Part shown: positions 30,171-39,057 of the stretch, in pieces
Numbering within the stretch: the stretch's first letter is position 1
Layout: each line of letters opens with the position of its first letter
Origin: CAVROT01 sp963722905
GTDB taxonomy: Bacteria > Pseudomonadota > Alphaproteobacteria > Rhodobacterales > Rhodobacteraceae
Direction: 5' to 3'
Length of the DNA stretch: 64,000 nt
NCBI GenBank assembly: GCA_963722905.1
Contig: CAVROT010000002.1
Location: forward strand, 1-64,000
The notes under the pieces: generated by a model
The model's database searches: none
Told to the model about the DNA's origin: nothing
What the model saw: only the letters and a program-made list of their open reading frames with translations
Program-made: the position numbers and the translations under genes

Positions 30171-31571
30171 TCAGACGAGGGACGGGAGCCACAGGACGAT
30201 ACCCGGCACGGCGACGAGTGTGGCGATGGTGATCGCGTCGGCCACGAAGAAGGGTGCCACGCCGCGAAACACGTCCTGCACCGATATGTCGTCGCGCACC
30301 CCTGCGACGACGAAGCAGTTCAGCCCGATGGGGGGCGTGATCAGGCAGAACTCGGCCATCTTCACGACCAGGATGCCGAACCAGATCGCGCACATCGGAC
30401 CCGACATGCCGAACGCGCTGTCCTCGGCCGAGACTCCCAGGCCGCCGTTCAGCGCCATCACGGCCGGATAGACCACCGGCAGCGTCAGCAGCAGCATGCC
30501 GATGGCGTCCATGAACATGCCCAGCACGGCGTAGGCCAGCAGGATCAGCACCAGCGTCAGCATCGGTGCCTGTTCCAGCCCCGTGATCCAGTCGGAGAAG
30601 GCACCCGGCAGGTCGGCGAAGCCCAGGAACCGGACGTAGACCAGCACGCCCCAGATGATCGAGAAGATCATGACCGCCAGCTTGGCGGTCTCCAGCAGGG
30701 CCGACCGAAGCTCGCGCCAGCGCATCCCCTGCCAGACGGCCATCAGGAAGACGACGAAGGCGCCCAGGGCGCCGCCCTCGGTCGGCGTGCCCCAGGCGTC
30801 GCCGCCGAAGGGGTTGTAGATGAAGAAGATGATGATGACGACGACGAAGACGATGGGCAGCGCCGGGGGCAGGGCGGCGAACCGCTGCCCCCAGGTGAAC
30901 CCGCGCACCGGCGGGCCGAAGTTCGGGATCACCAGCGCCATGCCGATGATGAGCAGCGCATAGACGATGGCGGACCAGACGCCGGGGATGAAGCCCGCCA
31001 GCAGCAGCTTGCCCACGTCCTGTTCGACGATGATGGCGTAGATGACGAGGATGGCCGAGGGCGGGATCAGCGAGGCGAGCGTGCCGCCGGCCGCCACCAC
31101 GCCCGCCGCGAACCGCTTGTCGTAGCCGATCTTCAGCATCTCGGGGATGGCGATCCGGGCAAAGACGGCCGCCGTCGCCACCGAAGCGCCGGACACGGCG
31201 GCGAACCCCGCGGTGGCAAAGACGGTGGACACCGCCAGCCCGCCCGGCAGCCAGCCGAACCAGCGCTTCGCGGCCTCGAAGAGCGCCTGCGTGAGGCCGG
31301 CGTAATAGGCGAGGTAGCCGATCAGGATGAAGGTCGGGATGAGGCTCAGCGCCTGGCTGGAAATCTTGGAGTGCGGCACCTGACCCGCCGTCTTGACCGC
31401 GACGGTCAGCGCCCAGCCGAGCTCTTCGGGCGCATAGCCCTTGCGCGCCCAGAAGATCCAGATCAGCCCGACGACCCCCGCCAGCCCGGCGGCGAATGCC
31501 ACCCGCATCCCCAGGACGATGAAGACCAGCATTCCGGCCGAGACGGCGATGCCGATGTCGATGGGCGTCAT
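30171..31571 (-). CDS. dctM: TRAP transporter large permease (DctM family)
   Basis: The 466-residue protein has about 12 membrane helices and is the ion-coupled channel component of a TRAP uptake system. Family segments include FVLGMRVAFAAGLAGVVGL-like helix 1, FATAGFAAVSGASVATAAVF, GYDKRFAAGVVAAGGTLASL and IPPSAILVIYAIIVEQDVGK. Its ATG overlaps the dctQ stop by 4 nt. It is the last gene of the operon dctP-dctQ-dctM. The substrate is not determined by sequence. Confidence 0.93.
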   Translation of the reverse strand: MTPIDIGIAVSAGMLVFIVLGMRVAFAAGLAGVVGLIWIFWARKGYAPEELGWALTVAVKTAGQVPHSKISSQALSLIPTFILIGYLAYYAGLTQALFEAAKRWFGWLPGGLAVSTVFATAGFAAVSGASVATAAVFARIAIPEMLKIGYDKRFAAGVVAAGGTLASLIPPSAILVIYAIIVEQDVGKLLLAGFIPGVWSAIVYALLIIGMALVIPNFGPPVRGFTWGQRFAALPPALPIVFVVVIIIFFIYNPFGGDAWGTPTEGGALGAFVVFLMAVWQGMRWRELRSALLETAKLAVMIFSIIWGVLVYVRFLGFADLPGAFSDWITGLEQAPMLTLVLILLAYAVLGMFMDAIGMLLLTLPVVYPAVMALNGGLGVSAEDSAFGMSGPMCAIWFGILVVKMAEFCLITPPIGLNCFVVAGVRDDISVQDVFRGVAPFFVADAITIATLVAVPGIVLWLPSLV

Positions 31572-32203
31572 CGCCGGGGGCCCTGGCCGACCGTCTCGGC
31601 TTCGGCCGCAGCGATCTCGGCGACCGACTGCACCAACGGCACGGCGACGGGGCTATCGAGACCCAGCACGACCGCGCGTCCGTAGCCCCACAGTTGCAGG
31701 ACCAGCCGCAGGCACAGCACTCCGAAGGCCACCGGCACCAGCAGCTTGGCCGGCCACAGCGGCAGGCCGATGTCCATGGAGCTGTCGCGTGACCACATCG
31801 GCATGGCCATGTCGAAGCTGCGCAAGAAATGCGCCCAGGATCCCCAGACCAGCAGCACCATAAGCAGCAGGATGGCCAGCGTCGTGACGAACTCTGCCAG
31901 CCACAGCACCCGGCCCTTGAGGGTGCCGACGACCATGTCCATGCGGATGTGGCCGCCCAGCCGCTGGGTGTAGGCGATGCCCATGAAGGCGATCAGCGGC
32001 ATCGCCTGCTCGATCCAGTCGACATAGCCGCGCAGGGGCTGGTTGAAGAAGTTGCGCCCGCCGACCGTCCAGACCGCCATCAGCATCAGCGCGAAGACGG
32101 CGAAGCCGCTCAGCAGGGCCAGCCACGCCTCGACGCGGAAGAGGCCCCGGTCGAGACGGCTGAGCAGGGTGCCGTCCTCTAGGACGGCGGCGGAACCGGC
32201 CAT
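31568..32203 (-). CDS. dctQ: TRAP transporter small permease (DctQ family)
   Basis: The 211-residue protein has four membrane helices of the DctQ type, with VWTVGGRNFFNQPLRGYVDW after helix 1 and AYTQRLGGHIRMDMVVGTLK after helix 2, the usual family landmarks. It forms the membrane complex with DctM. The chosen ATG (MAGSAAVLEDGT) removes 25 Arg-rich residues of upstream open frame. A 291-nt gap separates it from dctP, longer than usual within a TRAP operon. I see no gene in that gap. Confidence 0.9.
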   Translation of the reverse strand: MAGSAAVLEDGTLLSRLDRGLFRVEAWLALLSGFAVFALMLMAVWTVGGRNFFNQPLRGYVDWIEQAMPLIAFMGIAYTQRLGGHIRMDMVVGTLKGRVLWLAEFVTTLAILLLMVLLVWGSWAHFLRSFDMAMPMWSRDSSMDIGLPLWPAKLLVPVAFGVLCLRLVLQLWGYGRAVVLGLDSPVAVPLVQSVAEIAAAEAETVGQGPRR

Positions 32204-32494
32204 GCCTAACGGCCGTCCGCGGTGCGGGCGGCCCTGGACGATCGCGGCCCGGCGGCACGTCCGGCAAGCACGCCGCAACCCCGTCCGCCGCCATTCGCCG
32301 ACAAAACCGGGCTTCCAGTATGCCGGGCACGCCGCAGGTGCGGCGATCCGATGACTTTTCGCCCATGCCGACCGGGCAGCCCGTCGCGGTCGTGCCGATC
32401 TGTCCTATCGACTATGATTGCGCGCTGCATCGTCGGACCCCCTTTCGGTATCCGTTCGGACCCGGCGCCGATGGGTTGGCGCCGGGCCGCGGCG

Positions 32495-33505
32495 TCACGA
32501 TCCTTCGGCGACCATGCCGGTGACCATGTCGTAGAGTTCCTGCGCCGGCAGGCCGCGGGCGGTGTTCTCTTCGATCCAGGCCTGCGCGGCGGGCCCGGCC
32601 ACGCGTTCGCGGAACTCGGTCAGCGCCTCGGGGGAATAGGTGATCTGCTCGATCCCCTTCTCCTCCAGCAGCGGTCCCCATGCGGCCATCGTCTCATTGT
32701 TGTAGTAGTCGATGTAATACGCCAGCGCCTCGTCCACCGACGACATGAGCGCCTCGCGCTCTGCGTCGGTCAGGTTGTCCAGCGCATCCGTGTTGACCAC
32801 GACGGGGCAGTTCACGGTGCCGGGGTTCAGGTTCGTCGTCCACCAGTCGGCGTTCTCGGTCGTGCCGAAGGACATGTGCGCGTGGGGGGCAAAGCTGACG
32901 GCATTGACGACGCCGCTGTCCATTGCCTGTCGCACTTCGGTCGCGGACATCGATGTCGGGACGGCCTCGACCGCCTCCATGGCCGCGCCGATGCCGCCGG
33001 TGGCGCGCACGCTCAGGCCCTTGTAGTCCTTCAGGGTCTGGGGCCCGTCGCCCATGCCGATGAGGTTGTACTGCGGCAGCGGCGACGGCATCACAAGCGT
33101 CGCGTTCCAGCGGGCGAGATCCTCGGCCACGGCCGGGTGGGCATAGAGCGCCATCGAGATGTCGCGTTCCTGCTCCAGCGTCTCGATGCCGAGAAACGGC
33201 AGCTCCAGCACGGTGATCGAGGGGTTCTTGTCGGCGTGGTAGCCCGCGCAGAACTGCGCCATCTCGAACGCACCGATGGAGATCCCGTCAAGGTTCTCGC
33301 GCTCGTTGCTCAGCCCGCCGTAGCTGATCTTCATCGTGAACTCGCCATTCGTCTTCTCGGAGACGAGCTCGGCCAGCTTTTCGACATGTTCGGTGAAGGC
33401 GCGCCGCTTGCCCCAGAGCGATACGTTCCATTCCGTCGCCATCGCCTCCGTGGCGAAGGCGGTCGCGATGGCGGCCACGGCCACCCGTCCCAGTACCTTG
33501 TTCAT
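32495..33505 (-). CDS. dctP: TRAP transporter substrate-binding protein (DctP family)
   Basis: The 336-residue periplasmic protein has a signal peptide (VLGRVAVAAIATAFATEAMA) and the DctP fold. Landmarks are GLSVRATGGIGAAMEAV with the conserved Arg that binds the substrate carboxylate, VRQAMDSGVVNAVSF and PVVVNTDALDNLTDAEREAL. It delivers a carboxylate-type ligand to DctQM. It is divergent from the HpaI aldolase, so the two may share a control region at 33506-33709. Confidence 0.93.
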   Translation of the reverse strand: MNKVLGRVAVAAIATAFATEAMATEWNVSLWGKRRAFTEHVEKLAELVSEKTNGEFTMKISYGGLSNERENLDGISIGAFEMAQFCAGYHADKNPSITVLELPFLGIETLEQERDISMALYAHPAVAEDLARWNATLVMPSPLPQYNLIGMGDGPQTLKDYKGLSVRATGGIGAAMEAVEAVPTSMSATEVRQAMDSGVVNAVSFAPHAHMSFGTTENADWWTTNLNPGTVNCPVVVNTDALDNLTDAEREALMSSVDEALAYYIDYYNNETMAAWGPLLEEKGIEQITYSPEALTEFRERVAGPAAQAWIEENTARGLPAQELYDMVTGMVAEGS

Positions 33506-33709
33506 ATGTGATGCTCCCTTGTCGTCGCGGATTGTCGTTCCGCATCCCATGCCGGGTTTTTCGCGCCCGGCGTTCTGTGACGGGCATCATTCGCTGGTTT
33601 TGGCGCACTGCCAAGCCCCCTTGGCCGCCCGGTCCGGGATCGCGGCGCATTGCCGAGCCGGCCCGGGGCACCTAACGTCGGGCGGGACAACGGCATGGAA
33701 GGCGGCACG

Positions 33710-34492
33710 ATGCGGACGGCAGAGAACCCGATCAAGTCGGCGATGGCGCGGGGCCAGGCGACGCTGGGCCTGTGGCTTGCGTCGGCCCACCCGACCATGG
33801 CCGAGGTGGGCGCCTCGGCCGGTTACGACTGGTGCCTGATCGACGCAGAGCACGGGCCCAACGACATCCCGCTGATGCTGCTGCAGGCGCAGGCGATGTC
33901 GGGCGGCACCGCCGCCATCGCCGCGCGCGTGCCGGTCGGGGAACGCGCCCTCATCAAACAGGTGCTGGACCTCGACATACAGACGCTGATGGTTCCGATG
34001 GTCGACACGGCCGAGCAGGCCGCCGACCTGGTCGCCTCGGTGCGCTATCCGCCGCACGGCGCGCGTGGCGTGGGCGCGCTCCAGTCGCGTGCCAGCGGCT
34101 ATGGCGCCCGCACCGCCTATGTTCACGAGGCGGCCGACCAGACCTGCCTGATCGCCCAGCTCGAAAGCCGGACGGCGCTCGACAACGTCGACGCCATCGC
34201 GGCGGTGCCCGGTGTGGATTGCGTCTTCGTCGGTCCCGCCGACCTGGCCGCGTCGATGGGACATGTCGGCACCTTCGGCGTGCCCGAGGTGGAAGAGGCC
34301 ATCGCCCACGCGTTCGAGCGGATCAAGGCGGCGGACAAGGCTGTCGGGATCCTGGCCTTCGATCCTGCGACCGCCGCGCGCTATGCCGGAATGGGCGCCA
34401 CCTTCATCGCCATCGCCGGCGACATCCACCTCTACGCCGCCGCCGCCCGGGCCCGCGTGGCCCAGGTGCGTGATCTGATCGCAGGCGGCTGA
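33710..34492 (+). CDS. HpcH/HpaI family aldolase
   Basis: This 260-residue class II aldolase is related to 4-hydroxy-2-oxo-heptanedioate aldolase and would cleave 2-oxo acids retro-aldol fashion. It shows the His-containing LIDAEHGPNDIPLMLLQAQA (His48), IQTLMVPMVDTAEQAADLV, YPPHGARGVG and the substrate loop VFVGPADLAASMGH. An AAGG lies 9 nt before the chosen ATG. ATG at 33695 is an alternative. It is divergent from the TRAP operon, which could supply its substrate, and 70 nt upstream of guaB. True substrate unknown. Confidence 0.9.
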   Translation: MRTAENPIKSAMARGQATLGLWLASAHPTMAEVGASAGYDWCLIDAEHGPNDIPLMLLQAQAMSGGTAAIAARVPVGERALIKQVLDLDIQTLMVPMVDTAEQAADLVASVRYPPHGARGVGALQSRASGYGARTAYVHEAADQTCLIAQLESRTALDNVDAIAAVPGVDCVFVGPADLAASMGHVGTFGVPEVEEAIAHAFERIKAADKAVGILAFDPATAARYAGMGATFIAIAGDIHLYAAAARARVAQVRDLIAGG

Positions 34493-34562
34493 GCCCGAGG
34501 CCGTTTCCATCCTCCTGCCGATGCGGTAGCCAGCGCGCATCCGCAGGGCAGGGGGGCGATCC

Positions 34563-36008
34563 ATGGACATCCGCGAGGCGCTGACCTTCGACGACGTCCT
34601 GCTGGTGCCCGGCGCCTCGACCGTCCTGCCGTCGACCGCCGACACCCGCACGCGGGTCACGCGCGACATCGCGATGAACATCCCGCTGCTGTCATCGGCC
34701 ATGGACACCGTGACCGAGGCGCGCATGGCCATCGCGATGGCGCAGGCGGGCGGCATCGGCGTCATTCACCGAAACCTCGACGTCTCGGCCCAGGCTGCCG
34801 AGGTGCGCCGCGTCAAGCGGTTCGAGAGCGGGATCGTCTACAACCCCATCACGCTCACCCCCGACCAGACGCTCGCAGACGCCAAGGCCCTGCAGGAACG
34901 CTACCGCGTGACCGGGTTCCCCGTGGTGGACGGCGCCGGGCGCCTCGTCGGGATCGTCACCAACCGCGACATGCGCTTCGCCGAGGACGACGCGACGCCG
35001 GTCCGCGCCATGATGACGTCCGAGCGTCTGGCGATGCTGACCGAGCCCGCGGATCTCGACGAGGCGCGCGCGCTGATGAAGTCGCGCCGGATCGAGAAGC
35101 TGCTGGTGACCGACGGCAAGGGGCACCTGACCGGGCTCCTGACGCTCAAGGACACCGAGCAGGCGGTGCTGAACCCGCACGCCTGCAAGGACAGTCTTGG
35201 CCGTCTGCGCGTCGCTGCCGCGACCACCGTGGGCGACGCCGGCTTCGAGCGGTCGGAGGCGCTGGTCGATGCCGGGGTCGATCTCATCGTCATCGACACC
35301 GCGCACGGCCACAGCGCCGGCGTGGCCCGGGCGGTAGAGCGGGCCAAACGCATCTCGAACGGTGTCCAGATCGTCGCCGGCAACGTGGCAACGGCCGAAG
35401 GGACACGCGCGCTCATCGACGCGGGCGCCGACGCGGTGAAGGTCGGAATCGGCCCCGGATCGATCTGCACGACGCGCATGGTGGCGGGGGTGGGCGTGCC
35501 GCAGCTGACCGCGATCATGGACGCGGCGGGGGCGGCGGGCGACGTTCCGGTCATCGCCGACGGCGGCATCAAGTTCTCGGGCGACTTCGCCAAGGCCATC
35601 GCCGCCGGCGCCTCCTGCGCCATGGTCGGCAGCATGATCGCCGGCACCGACGAAAGCCCTGGCGAGATGATCCTCTTCCAGGGCCGGTCCTACAAGTCCT
35701 ACCGCGGGATGGGCAGCCTCGGCGCCATGGCCCGCGGCAGCGCCGACCGTTATTTCCAGAGCGATGCGGCCAGCGACAAGCTGGTGCCGGAGGGGATCGA
35801 GGGGCAGGTGCCCTACAAGGGCTCGGCCGGGGCCGTGGTGCATCAACTGGTGGGCGGACTGCGCGCCGCAATGGGCTATACCGGCTGCGCCACGGTCGAC
35901 GAGATGCGCCGCGACTGCCGCTTCGTGCGCATCACCGGCGCCGGCCTGACCGAGAGCCACGTCCACGACGTGCAGATCGTGCGGGAATCGCCGAACTACA
36001 GGACTTAG
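34563..36008 (+). CDS. guaB: Inosine-5'-monophosphate dehydrogenase
   Basis: GuaB oxidises IMP to XMP with NAD, the committed step to GMP. The 481-residue protein begins MDIREALTFDDVLLVPGAST. Paired CBS domains are inserted at about residues 95-205 (TGFPVVDGAGRLVGIVTNRD; EKLLVTDGKGHLTGLLTLKD). The catalytic loop GPGSICTTRMVAGVG has Cys302, followed by ADGGIKFSGDFAKAIAAGA and the flap RGMGSLGAMARGSADRYF. Length and motifs are complete. Confidence 0.97.
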   Translation: MDIREALTFDDVLLVPGASTVLPSTADTRTRVTRDIAMNIPLLSSAMDTVTEARMAIAMAQAGGIGVIHRNLDVSAQAAEVRRVKRFESGIVYNPITLTPDQTLADAKALQERYRVTGFPVVDGAGRLVGIVTNRDMRFAEDDATPVRAMMTSERLAMLTEPADLDEARALMKSRRIEKLLVTDGKGHLTGLLTLKDTEQAVLNPHACKDSLGRLRVAAATTVGDAGFERSEALVDAGVDLIVIDTAHGHSAGVARAVERAKRISNGVQIVAGNVATAEGTRALIDAGADAVKVGIGPGSICTTRMVAGVGVPQLTAIMDAAGAAGDVPVIADGGIKFSGDFAKAIAAGASCAMVGSMIAGTDESPGEMILFQGRSYKSYRGMGSLGAMARGSADRYFQSDAASDKLVPEGIEGQVPYKGSAGAVVHQLVGGLRAAMGYTGCATVDEMRRDCRFVRITGAGLTESHVHDVQIVRESPNYRT

Positions 36009-36656
36009 AGGTATCAGGGTCTTTCTGCTCCGATCGGTCGATGGTCGGGATTACCGCTTGATTGGACGGACCTGTCCTTCGGATCCCGTGACGGGCAAGT
36101 CGAGCGATCTCCAGCCGTCGGGGTCCGCATCGCGGGCGCGATATTCGCGACCCGGCGGTCGAAGTGCCGTGCCGCGATCCATGGGACCGTCCGTTTCCCA
36201 CGATGCGGCGTCATCTCGACGCAACTCCGGCGGCGATACGGAACGTCGACCGCAGGCGTGTTCCCGCGAAGCCGGATCATTCCAGGGTCCGTCATGGCCC
36301 GGTCGGTGTCAAAGAGCCTTCGACGACGCCGGTCGTTCGCCGCGAGGCCATCCCGAACGGGACAGTCACCGCCGGCCACGCCCGGATCGCGGCGCCTGCG
36401 TCGGCATGATGCCGGCTACGCATGGCATTCGGGGCTTCATCCCGGAGTCGAACCGGACCGCAGGCGGAACCCTTCGCCGGAGCGCGGCACTGTCAGCCGG
36501 TCGGTTCCCTCAGTGCGGTCGGCCGCGTGAGCCCGCGCGCGCCTCCCGGCTTCTGAACGGAACTTGCGGAGACGAGTCCCAAATGCCGATTGTGCGACGG
36601 GGAAGGGCGGAACGTGACGGCCGGCGACCCGATCCGCCGGCGACGCGACCGAACGT
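36009..36656 (+). other. 648-nt gene-free stretch between guaB and ftsB
   Basis: It lies between converging genes. Open frames on both strands are Arg/Pro-rich with no recognisable domain. A tRNA T-arm-like GGTTCGACTCCGGG occurs on the minus strand at 36441-36454, but no acceptor or anticodon stem can be built around it. I see no clear terminator. Confidence 0.5.
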
Positions 36657-36953
36657 CTAGCGCAGCACCACTTCGTCGGCGCGGACCATCCCCAGGACGT
36701 CGCGCACCTGCTCGTCCAGAAGGTCGAGGTCGAGGTAGCCGTCCGACAGCCGCTTCGTCTTGTTGCGCAGGTGGGCCACCTCGACCGACAGCGTGTCGAG
36801 GTCCGCTTCGAGGGCGGCAGCCTCGGCCTCGATCTGGAACCGCCTCAGCAGGCCGTAGTCGCCCTGGACGCTGGCGAAGGTGAAATAGAGCCCCAGGACG
36901 ACGGCCAGAGAGACGTAGGCGACCGCGCCGATGGCGAGCGGATTGCGGTTCAT
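36657..36953 (-). CDS. ftsB: Septum formation initiator (FtsB/DivIC family)
   Basis: The 98-residue protein has an N-terminal membrane helix (PLAIGAVAYVSLAVVLGLYF) followed by a coiled coil (EAEAAALEADLDTLSVEVAH) and LSDGYLDLDLLDEQVRDVLG. This is the standard layout of FtsB, which links FtsL and FtsQ at the division site. In related genomes this gene often stands next to pyruvate dehydrogenase genes. Here the PDH operon lies about 8 kb away. Confidence 0.88.
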   Translation of the reverse strand: MNRNPLAIGAVAYVSLAVVLGLYFTFASVQGDYGLLRRFQIEAEAAALEADLDTLSVEVAHLRNKTKRLSDGYLDLDLLDEQVRDVLGMVRADEVVLR

Positions 36954-37909
36954 CTCCTGCCCCGTTTCCCCCGGCGCACACCGCCGGCCCGTTCAGCAAT
37001 GGCATATCGATGCCCTGCCGTGAATTCCGCCCGTAGAAGCGCGTGCCCGAGTGGGTCGTAAAAAGCACGCCCCAGCCATCCCGTGTCGCGACAGCGGCGA
37101 AGGACGGTGGCGGGTGGCTCCGTTGCACGAACCGCGCGCCGAACTCGTCGATTGCCTCCGGCACGACGGCGGGCGGGCAAGAGCAGACCGAAGCTCTCAA
37201 GCGGCACGACGGGGAACCGGCCGCCCCGCAGGGAAACGTTTGCGTGACGCAGCTCGCCAACGATCCGGTTCGGTCCCGGGACGGAACGACAGGCCGTGTC
37301 TGCCGGCGAACGCAGTCGAGAACGTTGCTGCGGCAAAAGGGCGATCCGGACCGGTCCGCCGTCGAAGGCTCCGTTCGGCGTCATCGACATCGGTGTCGCC
37401 ATCGCCCAGGGCGGCAGCATCGACAAGCCGGACGAGGGGGTTCGTCGAGAGCGTGCCGCGGCCCGCCGGTCCAGGGCCGGCGGCACCCGACGTCGGCACG
37501 CAAGGCCGTCGCCCGCTGACCGCGTGGCGCACCTATCAGGGCACCGGCTAGGGGTAGACCTGCCGGCCGTGCTGACTGTGGCCCTGTCGTCGCCCGCGCA
37601 GAGCGTCATGGACGTTCTGACCGGGGAAGGGCTAGGCGACCTTGACCTTGCCGCCGTGGCCGTCTTGGCCGTCTTGGCGGTGCCGCTGTGGGCACTTCCC
37701 GCCGATCAGCGGTCAACCGTCGCCGCCCTGTGCGAACACCCCTGACAACCTATCCCTAGTGCCAAGGGCAACTAGCCCCGGTTCGCGTGCACCGACGCAG
37801 CCGGGGCATTTTTATGCGCGACGCTCTACGTCGGGAAGGTGCCAAGTTCGTTGGATAGTTTGGCCGTGTTCGTATAGGTTTGAGACCTAAACCACGGCAG
37901 GAGAACTAT
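36954..37909 (+). other. 956-nt gene-poor stretch upstream of the HNH gene
   Basis: Overlapping frames on both strands (for example minus 36950-37609, plus 37043-37551 and 37563-37745) show no domain, so I call none. A hairpin with T-run lies at 37775-37814. A weak promoter TTGGAT-N16-TATAGG at 37851-37878 and an imperfect palindrome GGTTTGAGACCTAAACC at 37877-37893 precede the HNH gene and could be its promoter and operator. Confidence 0.45.
37775..37814 (+). terminator. Terminator-like hairpin
   Basis: GCCCCGG (37775-37781) pairs with CCGGGGC (37801-37807) around a 19-nt loop and is followed by ATTTTTA. It lies between the gene-poor stretch and the HNH gene. No gene directly upstream explains it. 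Confidence 0.5.
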
Positions 37910-38632
37910 ATGCGCCTAACCGACCTGCGCAACGGCAAGCAATTAATCATCGACACAGATTTGGGGCAGCGATGGGCGAAAGAGTTTTCGGAACTCTCGG
38001 GCCAAGATTGCGACCATGAACGGAAGGAACTGCGTCGCGGAACCAACAAGGGCGGCAACCCTGTTATCCGAATGCAGTGCTTGGACTGTGGCATGCGGGT
38101 AGGCAACGCCGTAAAGCCGCCACCGAACGCGGAAGAACTACCCGGCTTTGATGATGCGATGCACGACGCCTACACCGCAGAGCGAAGGGCCGCGAAGGAA
38201 AAGATTGACCAAAGATACGTCGAAATCCAGTTGCGGCGATGGAAGGCTAAAGAGAAGGGCGATAGCTACTGTCAGCAAGCCCACAACGCTTACCTTGCTT
38301 CGTCGGAATGGCGCGACCGCAGGCGGATTGTCATGGAAAGAGCGCAGGGGCAGTGCGAAGGGTGCAGGCTGGCGCAAGCAACCGAAATGCATCACCTAAG
38401 CTACGACCATTGGGGCCATGAATTTCTGTTTGAACTTGTCGCTCTGTGCGGTGACTGCCACGACCGCATTCATGCCAAGGGCGATCACGAAGCAACGGTG
38501 GCCGGTTGCAGCAATTGCCTTCACGCCAGCCGGGGCCACTACTGCCGTCTCTACGACGTTCCCATGGTAACGGCGCTAGAAGCTGACGAACTGTGCACCA
38601 TTGAGCGTGACGGCTTTGAACCTGCTCAATAG
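37910..38632 (+). CDS. HNH-endonuclease-like zinc protein, 240 aa
   Basis: The protein has three cysteine-rich parts. An N-terminal zinc-knuckle-like region has Cys34/His36 and Cys57/Cys60 (MQCLDCG). A charged helical stretch (ERRAAKEKIDQRYVEIQLRR) follows. Then comes an HNH-type segment with Cys149/Cys152, the HH pair at 161-162 (TEMHHLSYDHWGHEF), Cys180/Cys183 and His188. A C-terminal Cys200/Cys203/Cys212 group ends the protein. HNH nucleases of this kind are common in phages and islands. AGGAG lies 8 nt before the ATG. Codon use is visibly less GC-rich than its neighbours, and tRNA-Tyr is 123 nt away, which suggests acquired DNA. No partner genes are seen. Nuclease activity is inferred. 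Confidence 0.75.
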   Translation: MRLTDLRNGKQLIIDTDLGQRWAKEFSELSGQDCDHERKELRRGTNKGGNPVIRMQCLDCGMRVGNAVKPPPNAEELPGFDDAMHDAYTAERRAAKEKIDQRYVEIQLRRWKAKEKGDSYCQQAHNAYLASSEWRDRRRIVMERAQGQCEGCRLAQATEMHHLSYDHWGHEFLFELVALCGDCHDRIHAKGDHEATVAGCSNCLHASRGHYCRLYDVPMVTALEADELCTIERDGFEPAQ

Positions 38633-38755
38633 TTGTTCATGACTTCGTGAGCGTTCGGCGAGTCTTCGGGGGCCGTTCTGTGGGAACATGCAGCTTAGGC
38701 GACGCTTAGGCAACCGCCCCTTCCGGGGAAATTATCTAATTGAGACAAAGTGAAA

Positions 38756-38839
38756 TGGTGGGCGACCCTGGAATCGAACCAGGCGTGGGTCTCCCCGGCG
38801 GAGTTACAGTCCGCTGCCGCACCTTGCAGCACGTCGCCC
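38756..38839 (-). tRNA. tRNA-Tyr (anticodon GTA)
   Basis: An 84-nt class II tRNA with a long variable arm. Acceptor GGGCGAC pairs with GTCGCCC, the anticodon stem GCGGA/TCCGC encloses loop CTGTAAC (anticodon GTA), the T arm contains GGTTCGATTCC, and CCA is encoded. Confidence 0.96.
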
Positions 38840-39057
38840 ACATCCGCGCGACCCGCAAGTGGCGGAGCGCGGCGGGGCGGGGATAGGCCGGCCCCCCGGC
38901 TGCGTCAACTGCAAAACGCCGGCTGCGCCTTCGCACGGGCCCAGCCCCGGCGCGCTAGGCGCAGCGGTTGCGCGCCGGGGCTGGGGACGACATGGAGGGG
39001 CGTCGCCCGTCTTGCAGATACGGCACGGCGGGCGACCCGAACGGGAAGGACGAGAGC

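Noticed and set aside
36441..36454. tRNA T-arm-like GGTTCGACTCCGGG on the minus strand
   Set aside because: No matching acceptor, D or anticodon stems can be drawn around it.
36058..36660. 200-codon plus-strand open frame behind guaB
   Set aside because: Arg/Pro/Ser composition, no ribosome-binding site, no domain. It runs into the ftsB 3' end.
37563..37745. Small open frame ending before the hairpin at 37775 (hydrophobic AVAVLAVLAVPLWALPADQ)
   Set aside because: No start codon with a ribosome-binding site at the needed place and no family. Left inside the gene-poor stretch.
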